This document shows, piece after piece, positions 56,661 through 64,000 of a stretch of 64,000 bases of DNA (positions are counted from its first letter, which is position 1; each line of letters begins with the position of its first letter). Under the pieces are notes generated by a model. That model saw nothing but the letters and a program-made list of their open reading frames with translations. It ran no database searches and was not told where the DNA came from. The position numbers and the translations under genes are program-made. Source of the stretch: Panicum virgatum (taxonomy: Eukaryota; Streptophyta; Magnoliopsida; Poales; Poaceae); NCBI RefSeq assembly GCF_016808335.1, contig NC_053149.1, positions 23,225,238 through 23,289,237 on the forward strand. Reading direction: 5' to 3'.

Positions 56661-58237
56661 GAATCTTCCCTCTGGTCATCGTCGTCTCGCCTGGGCGAGT
56701 TGCGCCTCCGTGGGCGCGTCCGGGTAGTTCTAGAACCACCCGGTCTATCGTGGTCGTCGCGGCGGAGTCGCTTGGGGTCGTTATCCTTGACAACGCCGTT
56801 GGAGAGTGCTCGGCACTCCCGGGCAGTGTGGTTTGCGTCCTTGTGCCAAGGACACTTGCCATCCAGGAGCCGATCCAGATCCGCTTGGTTGAGAGTGGAG
56901 CGGAACTGGGATCGTTCGGCGACGGCGACGGTGTTCTTGGGGCCACGCTTGCGGTCCTGGCACTTGGACGATTCGGAGCGGTCGTGTTTCTTCTCGTGGC
57001 AAGGTGGGCGGTCATCGCGATGGCATTTCAGGTGGTTGTCCCGCTGAGGGGGACACTCGGAGTAGTCGTTCTTGTGCCAGCGACAAGCCCGCTCAGCTTC
57101 CTCCATGTCGGCGTGCTTGTTGACGACCATCATCATCTAGCCCACTGTCTTGGGGTAGGTCTGGAACATCTTCCTCCATAGCTCGATGTTGTGGAGGCCC
57201 TCATTGAAGTAGGGGATGACGTCCCTGTCATCGGCTTCCATAATGGTATTACGGTTAGCAAAGTACCTCTTGATGTAGTCGCGGAAGGACTCGTCCGGTT
57301 GTTGTATGACACTGGCCATATCCCATCTAGTCTTGGGACCCGGGCAGGATGCCTGGTAGTACTGGACGAAGGCATCGCAGAGGTCCTGCCAGCTATTGAT
57401 GGAGCCAGCGGGGAGTGCTTCGAGCCAGTTGAGAGCTTGGGGACCCATCACGACCGGAAGTAGGCAGCCATGATGTCGTTATCGCCGCGAGCAGCTCGCA
57501 CAGCGATGGAGTAGGTACGTAGCCACGTCTTAGGATCCGACTCGCCATCGTACTTCTCGATCCCAGTGGGCTTGAAGGTAGCAGGCCACTGAATCGCTCG
57601 GAGCTGGCGAGAGAAGGCGGAGAAGCCATCGAGGTCATTGACGAGGTCGATGTCGCGGTCGTTGTCGCGGCGAGGACGTCGTGGGCGGTTGTCGCCGCGG
57701 CGACCGTGGTTCTAGAGGTCAATGTCGGAGTCGCCGGGTTCCTCGTCATACTGATGACTTCGCTCCCGTTCGGTGCCGTCACGTTGTCGATGACATCGTG
57801 GGCGGTTTCTCGCTGGTTGAGTTGGAGACGAAGGTCGCCCTGGTTGACCTCTACGTCGTCGTCATGAGGTCGTGTCGAGTGATGACTCAAGTGGGCGCGG
57901 TAGGCCGAGTTGCTTTCGCGCAGCTGCTGGGCTTGAGTGGCGGCCACGTGCAGGCGAGCATGAGCCTTGACGATCTCGGGGGTCTCCTGAAGACCCTCGA
58001 GCACCTTGAACACCACGGCGAGGTTGGCCGATGGCGTGGCAAAGACGTCTTGGCCGTTGTAGCTGAGGACAAAGTCGCCGTCGAGGTTGCGTGGCCGAAG
58101 CGGAGAGCGCCGATTCCTGGTGTTGCGGCGTTCGGCGTCCTCGTGGTCGCGTTCGCCCCGGTTGATGGCCTCGTCGTTGCGCCTCTGTTGGCGCCGGCCA
58201 ACATCACCACTGGAGATCAGCGATGACGCCCGCAGAC
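56661..58237 (-). pseudogene. gag: Gag of element H
   Basis: N-terminal Gln/Ala-rich part (about 57900-58230), then the gag fold: ALNWLEALPAGSINSWQDLC, RDYIKRYFANRNTI and PYFNEGLHNIELW (57137-57451). A TAG at 57137-57139 precedes a basic region with the zinc-binding CPWHKDANHTARECRAL near 56790-56870, a Cys/His variant typical of Retand. Frames change at about 57400 and 57900. It stops at 58237, where an unrelated LTR begins. Confidence 0.85.
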
Positions 58238-59414
58238 GCCAAGGGGGGTGGCAGGTATTTTATGAGCCACAAATAAATCCGCAAGCGCACGGAATACCGC
58301 TGTAGCATTTTACCCGGGAGTATACCGAGGTGTCATTTGTATTTCCGCAGGGAAGGCGATGAGTGAGAGAGTATATAGATTAGTTAGTGAGCTTTATCTA
58401 GATTGGATATTCTCATACATAAACAGGGGTAAGATAATAACATGGTAGGAGGTAGTGTGACACACACACAACTACTCTCTTGATTAAAAGAATAAAGATT
58501 ACTCTAGGCCGGGAGCAAGGTAAAAGTCAGAGCTCGAGTCAGCTGTGCTAGGCTAGATATATCTACACTTACTCATTAGTTAGCTTGTCAGAGATTAAAC
58601 TACACAACAGGGAGATCGCTATCGAAGTAATGGGAGGAGCCCATACACCTCGGCGACTTTATGTACCTCCTACCCCCCCATACTGAACGTGGAGGATTAC
58701 GAAAAGGCTCGGACAGGGCTGTCACCACCTGCCGGCTACCTCTACAAACCGTGGGTATAGTTGACATCCAGCAACTCTTAGCTAATCTAGACACCATGTC
58801 TACACTAGTAAGGGATACTCTAGTGTCCCGCGCGGAGCCCCTACCCTCCGGATGGACAGACATCACACTAGAGCAATCATACGAATACTGGAACAGTTGA
58901 TAGAGTTCTAAGAACGAAGGACTAACTATCTCCAGCACAGGGCAATTATACAATGCAAGCATTGAATAATAATGCAACCATGACAAGAAGCATATAACCA
59001 ACAACTCAGAATATACTTCAAGCAGATATCGGTAACCATAGTCTAATTCTATTACAAACGACCGAATATTACAAGAGAGAGCTAGAGATGAACCCATACC
59101 AGACTCTCGAGCAACTCCGGCAACTCGATGACTCCTAGACTTCTCCTAAACTCCACTAAGCCTAAAGACTATGCAAGGAATGCAAGAGAGAAGAGTGAAG
59201 TGAGATGTGTGTGTGTGTCCTATTTTCTACCCCCCCCCCCTTGTATTTATAGGAGAGAGCCACCGGGGTTCAGCAGCTAATCCTCCGCAAACCGACTTAG
59301 GGGACCAGTGCCAAGCTGCCACGTAGCAAACTTAAGGCGGTGGGGCCCACGGGCTGGTCGGCCGACCAAGGGGTCGGCCGGCCTGCTAGTGGCGCCAACC
59401 GCCCCCAGCTACTG
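58238..59414 (-). repeat. Athila-type LTR fragment
   Basis: Reversed, it shares blocks with the LTR of element F: GCAGGTGGTGACAGCCCT, TGTAGCATTT..ACCCGG and the ACACACACTACC..TACCCCTG region. The minus-strand TATA box TATAAATACAA is at 59241-59251, next to an 11-C run (59230-59240). Both LTR ends are missing. Confidence 0.72.
58600..59097 (-). CDS. Open frame within the Athila-type LTR, unknown
   Basis: 165 codons beyond the LTR TATA box, with a hydrophobic N-terminal half, then VHPEGRG and SRQVVTALS. It matches the frame at 38391-38810 in order and phase. No known domain; could be chance conservation in an LTR. Confidence 0.3.
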   Translation of the reverse strand: MGSSLALSCNIRSFVIELDYGYRYLLEVYSELLVICFLSWLHYYSMLALYNCPVLEIVSPSFLELYQLFQYSYDCSSVMSVHPEGRGSARDTRVSLTSVDMVSRLAKSCWMSTIPTVCRGSRQVVTALSEPFRNPPRSVWGGRRYIKSPRCMGSSHYFDSDLPVV

Positions 59415-59829
59415 TGTAACATCGTAATTTAATTTTCAGCTTTTAATAATAAATTTAATTGACTTTATTTAATTTTCTAAGGTTTTATATGCTTAGACTT
59501 GCATTTAAATTAATTTTGTTCCATAAGTAATTAAAATTTATCATAGGGTTAACTTTATTGATGCATTCATGCTGGTGCATTGCTTTTGTTGTTTGAGTGC
59601 TAGTTGTGAATTCAAATTTGAATTTGATTTCACAAAGGTTTGTTTGGTTTGAAATAGAAAAGACATAGGAGAAAACCCAACCCATACCAGCCCAAACCCA
59701 GGAAGTAGCCCAGCCTGGTTCCAACCCTTTCCTCTCCACACCCGGCCCTCTCCCAGCGTGGCCCACACCCCCTGGCCCAGCAGGCGCCGTGCAGCCCGCT
59801 GCCTCTCCACGCGTTGCCCAGCCCAGCTG
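59415..59829 (+). repeat. Tekay LTR, first 415 bp
   Basis: Starts TGTAACATCG and follows the LTR of element A through the AT-rich start into the GC-rich part, then stops where the next LTR starts. The nested element C probably split it; its remainder is not in the window. Confidence 0.85.
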
Positions 59830-62358
59830 TAACACCCTAATTTAAATTCCAGCATTTAATAATTAATTTAATTGGCTTTATTTAATTTTCTAAGGTTTAT
59901 TGTGTTAGTCTTGCATTTAATCTAAAATTTTGTTTCACAAGTAATTAAAATTTTCTTAGGTTTAACTTTGTTGATGCATTCATGCTGGTGTATTGTTTTA
60001 ATTGTTTGATTTCATAGGGGTTTGAATTCAAATTTCTTTTGAATTCAAATAGCTGAGCTTGAGTGAGAGATAGAAATAGAAAAGGGAAGGAACCCAAAAC
60101 CCAGCCCAACCAAACCCTGAAACCAGCAGCCCAAACCGGCCCAGGCCGCCTCCTCTCCCTTTCCCTTCTGCACGGCCCCGCGCGGCCCAGCTCCATCCCT
60201 CTCGCCTCAGCCCCGCTCCTTTCCGCGTGGGCCCAGCAGCCAATGTCCCGCTGGCCCAGCTCGCTAACCCCCCCACCAGCGAGCTCGGCCCGACCACTCC
60301 GGCCTCAACATGCCCGGTCTCCCAGCACCTAGCTCGCTCGGCCTGTTCACTCGCGCGCGCGTCGCCGCTCAACCATGCTCACTGACAGCCATGGCCCGCC
60401 TGTCATCCCCCACCTCCGTCTACCTCGCGCAAACTACCAGCCGGATCCCCGCCGTGATCATCGCGCCGCGTCAGCCCTGGACCCGCACGCCGAGGCCGGC
60501 CCCCCCTTTTAAACGCGCCCTGGCCCTCTCCCGCACCCCACCTCTCCACGCAGATGCCATCCTAATCCTAGAACCGCACCGAGCCTTTGTTCCACAAGTC
60601 CAGCTACGCCATCACCGGAATCGTGCCCATCCCCATCGTCGCCGGTGAGTCTGTTTCTGGGCAATTGTTCGCCACCCTTGACCCTCGGGCCCCGCTAATC
60701 TCCGATCCTTGTTAGCAGCTCGTTCGCACACCTTCTCGACGGATCCGAGGCTCGGAGAAGCCTCCCGCACCTCGGACCGCGACCTCCGTCCAGCGCCTCC
60801 GCCCGAAATCGCCGCCGGCTCGTCCTGCGTCGCGCCCTCGCCCGTCTCAAACCCCGGTGAGCATCTACCCTGCCCCCTCTACCTTATGCGCTCGATGCCT
60901 AGGCACGTGAGCCGCATCTACGGCCAGACACCACTCGACGGCAAGCGCCACCATGCAGGGCCGCCTCCGATGCCGCGCACGCCCTCCCGGGCTCAGTTTC
61001 CCCGATTCGAGCACATAGGTGGATCACGCATACGGAATAGATCGCACCTGACCCTTTTCCCGGTCGAAACGACCCCCAGATTGCTGATTTCGTGAACCCC
61101 GGTGAACTTCGCGCCGCGCCGCCGCGGACAGAGCCGCCGGCGGGCGAGCGCCGCCGCCCCCATGCGCTGGATGGCTCCCAGCCGTTAGATCCAGAGTAAA
61201 CGCGTAGGATTAGAATGCCCGTACCCCTTCGTTTTGAGCCCTCCGATCTCGATCCAATGGATCAGATCCACCCGTACCACTTCACACATGCATCTTTGCT
61301 AAAGAGACCCCGTAGTTCTCTGAAATAAACCCGCCGTCCCTAGTAGTTCAAAAGTATTTCCAAATCCGCCCCTGATTTTATCATTTTGGCCCCTGAGCTT
61401 TTCCCTATTAGAACCCGCCGTCCAGGCCTGCCATTTTTGCACGTTAGACCCTGGAACTAAGGTTTAATTATGTTTAGGCCCTTGGTTTTTGCAGAAAACC
61501 CCCTGAAAATTAGTTTTTCTCGCAGATAGGTCCCTGAACCTTGTTTTTAGCCTAGATTATGCGTTTTAGCTCCGTTTTAGGCGTTCTTTATATCCACGCG
61601 ATCGTTGTAATGCGTAGAATAGTTTTAGACTAGTTTAGTGTGCTGTTTTTATGTATTGATGTACTGTTTTTAGTTTTTATTAGTGTTTGCTTGTATGCTT
61701 ATTATTGTGCATTGTTATGGCCATGTGTTCGTGAGTAGACGTTGATCCATCTGAGGAGCCCCAGTACCAGTACCCGGAGCAGCTGTCTTCCGAGCACTTT
61801 GAGCAGCAGCAGGAGCAGTACGAGGAAGGCAAGTGTAACATGAACAACCTATCACTTTAAATACATTTTCATACTGCATTTTAATACTGTATGCCTATAA
61901 GGACATTCCTAGCCACTTTATATCCTTTATATATATCCTTTGGTTTGCATTTTGGTTAGTTGTGCTAGGTTGCTACGCTATAACACACTCTGGTCCTTTT
62001 TAATTAAATTGATTAATGGTTTACTTGAACTTAATTCTGAGAGTGGCCCTCTGTGTGGATGAGTGGCTCACGTCTCGTTAAAAGATGGTTTTTGTAGAAA
62101 CATGGTTCGTCTCCCAGTCGACGTCCCTGTGGCGCCCTGCGCAGCTTCGGAGAGTTCTTTTTTGTATATGTACTTCGTTTCCGCTGTATCAGACATTTTG
62201 TCATTAATGTAATAAATAACATTCATATTTCGATTTATTATGTCTTATTCGTGATATGTGCTGTGATATACTGTTCATTCTGTTGTATATACGTGTGACT
62301 TGATCCTGGCACGTATATGATTGCTCGGTTTATGTTCTTTTATAAACCGGGTGTTACA
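59830..62358 (+). repeat. Element C 5' LTR with 0.8-kb internal deletion
   Basis: TGTAACACCC to GGGTGTTACA, 2,529 bp. At 62106-62107 the sequence jumps from the match of A 7761 to the match of A 8586, removing about 0.82 kb with a TT microhomology. The lost part includes exon-like segment 2. A TATA-like TTTTAAA is at 60507-60513. Confidence 0.9.
61739..61828 (+). other. Exon-like segment 1, element C LTR copy
   Basis: 90 nt between the GAGTAG acceptor and GCAAGT donor, same frame as 7393-7482, no stop. Confidence 0.5.
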
Positions 62359-62361
62359 GAG

Positions 62362-62373
62362 TGGTATCAGAGC
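62362..62373 (+). other. Primer binding site, initiator tRNA-Met type
   Basis: TGGTATCAGAGC, 3 nt after the LTR end. Confidence 0.93.
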
Positions 62374-62932
62374 CGTATCGACTGTAGGACGAAGCCTAGA
62401 TAGAACTTGGTCGAGTTTTAGGACTTCTTCTCTCCAATCCTTGCCTGCTGAAACTATTTTACTATTATACCCCTTGAATTCTATGACTTTTACCCTTCTT
62501 GCCTTGATTTCTCTCTCTGAAGAATAGTTTTCGTGGATCTTGGCCTAAATCAGTTATCTGACCACCATGAGTAATAGCTAGGTGACCCTTTTATAATAAT
62601 ACGATAGCACGTTTTGCGACGCATTGTGTTAGTCGAGTTGGATGTTAAACTCGGCTAAGTCGTGAAAATTGACTGCTTGTTATTATGCTACATGTTTGAT
62701 TTGGATTTTTGAATGATTGCATAGCTTAGTAGTTTAAATTTGTTTAGAGAAAATTACTCTCCTGTTAAAGTTAACTAATTAAAAAAAATGAGTTAGATCG
62801 TAGGGGGTAAAACAGTCCACTCTATCCTATCTACTTTATCATGGCTGAGTCTTTTTCCGCAAAGAGTTATCATATCCATCTGAATTTATTCTTGCAATAT
62901 CCTTACTCGTGAAATCTTTTGTCCAAAATCAG
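62374..62932 (+). other. Element C untranslated leader
   Basis: 559 bp, colinear with 240-796 of element A; no gene. Confidence 0.8.
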
Positions 62933-63449
62933 ATGGTGAACACCAGGCGTGGTTCTGACCAGCAGGGGCAGAACAACCAGGGTCAGAACACCCAGGGGAC
63001 CGGGATCCCGATGCCTCCGCCTCTGACTCCGGAGCAGTACTTCCAGCTCCAGATGCAGATGATGGCCACCCTGAACAACATTGTTCAGGCACTTCAGCAG
63101 GCTCACACTCAGCCTCCGCCTCCTCCACCGCCGCAGCCTCGCGACAGGCATGCTGAGTTCCTGAGGGGTCACCCGCCGACGTTTTCTCAAACGTCCGACC
63201 CTCTTCAGGCTGACGACTGGCTTCGTGCAGTGGAGCGTCAGCTGGACATCGCCCAGTGCGATGATCGGGAGAGAGTTCTGTACGCAGCAGGACAGCTGTG
63301 AGGGGCAGCTTTGGACTGGTGGGAGTCCCACCCAGTTCAGGACCGCGAGGCTCTCACTTGGCTCCAGTTCCGAGAGCGGTTCCGCAGCCACAACGTCCCC
63401 TGCGGGCGTTATGAAGATGAAGCAGAAGGAGTTCCTTGCACTGAAGCAG
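62933..63449 (+). pseudogene. gag: Tekay gag of element C, first exon
   Basis: ATG at 62933, MVNTRRGSDQQGQNNQ as in element A. A TGA at 63299-63301 replaces the CGA of element A (1159-1161), a CpG transition. The TAG of element A at 1115 is CAG here, so the stops arose independently. The coding part ends at CAG before the intron donor. Confidence 0.9.
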
Positions 63450-63513
63450 GTAATCTTAAATATAATCATTCAATGGTTTCTTTTGAGCCAATGCCCCTTG
63501 TTCTATCCTTATG
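63450..63513 (+). other. 5' part of the candidate gag intron
   Basis: GTAATCTTAAATATAATC aligns with the start of 1310-1422. The following LTR inserted here; TTATG (63509-63513) would be its target site. Confidence 0.6.
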
Positions 63514-64000
63514 TGTAACACCCTAATTTAAATTTCAGCATTTTTTTTAATAAATTTAATTTGCTTTATTTAAATTTCTAAGGTTTATTGTGTTAGTCTC
63601 GCATTTAATCTAATTTTTGTTCCTTAAATAATTAAAATTTTGCCATAGGTTTAAATTTTTGTGTTGCATTCATGCTGGTGCATAGCTTTTAATTGATTGA
63701 GTGTGGTTTGAATTCAAATTGGTATTTGAATTCAACCTTTGTTTGATTTAGAATTGAAAAGAGAGAGTAAATAGAAATAGAAAAGGAAAAACCCAAAGGA
63801 AACCCAACCCGAAGCCCAAACCCCCCTTCCCAAGCCCAGCCCAACACTCAGCCCAAACCCGTCGGCCCAATCCCTCCCCGCACTCGGCCCGACCCACACC
63901 TCAGCGCGGCCCAGCTCTGCACGCCCCGCAGGCCGGCCCACTCGTTCGCGCGCGGCCTGCTAGCGCCTCAGCCCGTTCACCCCGCACCGCGTCGCACGTG
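63514..64000 (+). repeat. Tekay LTR D, 5' end, continues beyond window
   Basis: TGTAACACCCTAATTT start, AT-rich then GC-rich, as in the other Tekay LTRs. Confidence 0.88.

Larger units (their letters stand above)
44432..58237 (-). mobile_element. Element H: Retand-type Tat element, 5' end missing
   Basis: Read on the minus strand: gag, protease, RT, RNase H, archaeal-like RNase H, integrase, then an ORF on the opposite (plus) strand, a tandem array, purine tract and 3' LTR. RT reads EWRMCIDYTDLNKHCPK, the Retand type. A 3.9-kb solo LTR interrupts the antisense ORF. At 58237 gag stops abruptly at a foreign LTR fragment, so the 5' LTR is lost. Confidence 0.9.
59830..63513 (+). mobile_element. 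Element C: Tekay element, interrupted in gag
   Basis: 5' LTR (59830-62358), primer site, leader and the first part of gag, cut at 63513 by another Tekay LTR. Leader and gag are closely similar to element A. Confidence 0.9.

Overview
This window is plant nuclear repeat DNA, almost certainly from a grass (Poaceae). It is a nest of LTR retrotransposons of the Ty3/gypsy superfamily with no recognisable host gene, rRNA, tRNA gene or CRISPR array. The grass assignment rests on the combination of long-LTR Tekay-type chromoviruses, Athila-type elements primed by tRNA-Asp, Retand/Tat elements with a spliced antisense ORF, and long GC-rich LTR promoter segments. The density of chromodomain and Athila elements suggests pericentromeric heterochromatin (inference).

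Layout. 1-8835: Tekay element A (end of 5' LTR, PBS, gag, protease, RT, RNase H, integrase with chromodomain, PPT, 3.4-kb 3' LTR). It lies in the 5' LTR of Athila-like element B (8836-17025), whose 6.8-kb interior has no gag or pol but carries four copies of a roughly 330-bp module. 17026-21280: a Tekay LTR fragment split by a minus-strand solo LTR (17978-21212) with a perfect 5-bp target duplication. 21281-30054: element G, a pol-less plus-strand Retand/Tat element with a gag remnant, a 6-unit tandem array of hairpins, a spliced antisense ORF and a 3' LTR. G ends inside the 5' LTR of Athila element F (30055-39293), which has gag, a protease fragment, an ATHILA ORF-1 type gene with its own promoter, a copia-like solo LTR insertion and an intact 3' LTR. 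F abuts Tat element E (39294-44431), whose pol has two RNase H domains; E is interrupted by an 802-bp miniature LTR element (39422-40223). 44432-58237: Retand element H on the minus strand, with a plus-strand antisense ORF that is cut near its 3' end by a 3.9-kb solo LTR (48670-52548). 58238-59414: a minus-strand Athila-type LTR fragment. 59415-64000: three more Tekay LTRs, two of them nested (element C 59830-63513; LTR D from 63514).

How the parts work together. The gag, protease, RT, RNase H and integrase remnants describe copy-and-paste retrotransposition. All pol genes here carry stops or frameshifts, so every element looks dead or dependent on relatives. In A, all seven premature stops are TAG, most readable as CAG-to-TAG changes, as expected from deamination of methylated CHG sites.

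Most interesting signals: (1) an apparently spliced reading frame inside the Tekay-type LTRs, with fixed exon lengths (90 and 56 nt) and intron phase in several copies, and a parallel exon pair in a second LTR family; (2) a miniature LTR element whose interior is only 39 bp, essentially PBS plus PPT; (3) a tandem array in G whose hairpin arms covary between units; (4) intron-bearing antisense ORFs in two Retand elements; (5) a candidate intron inside Tekay gag, shared by two copies.
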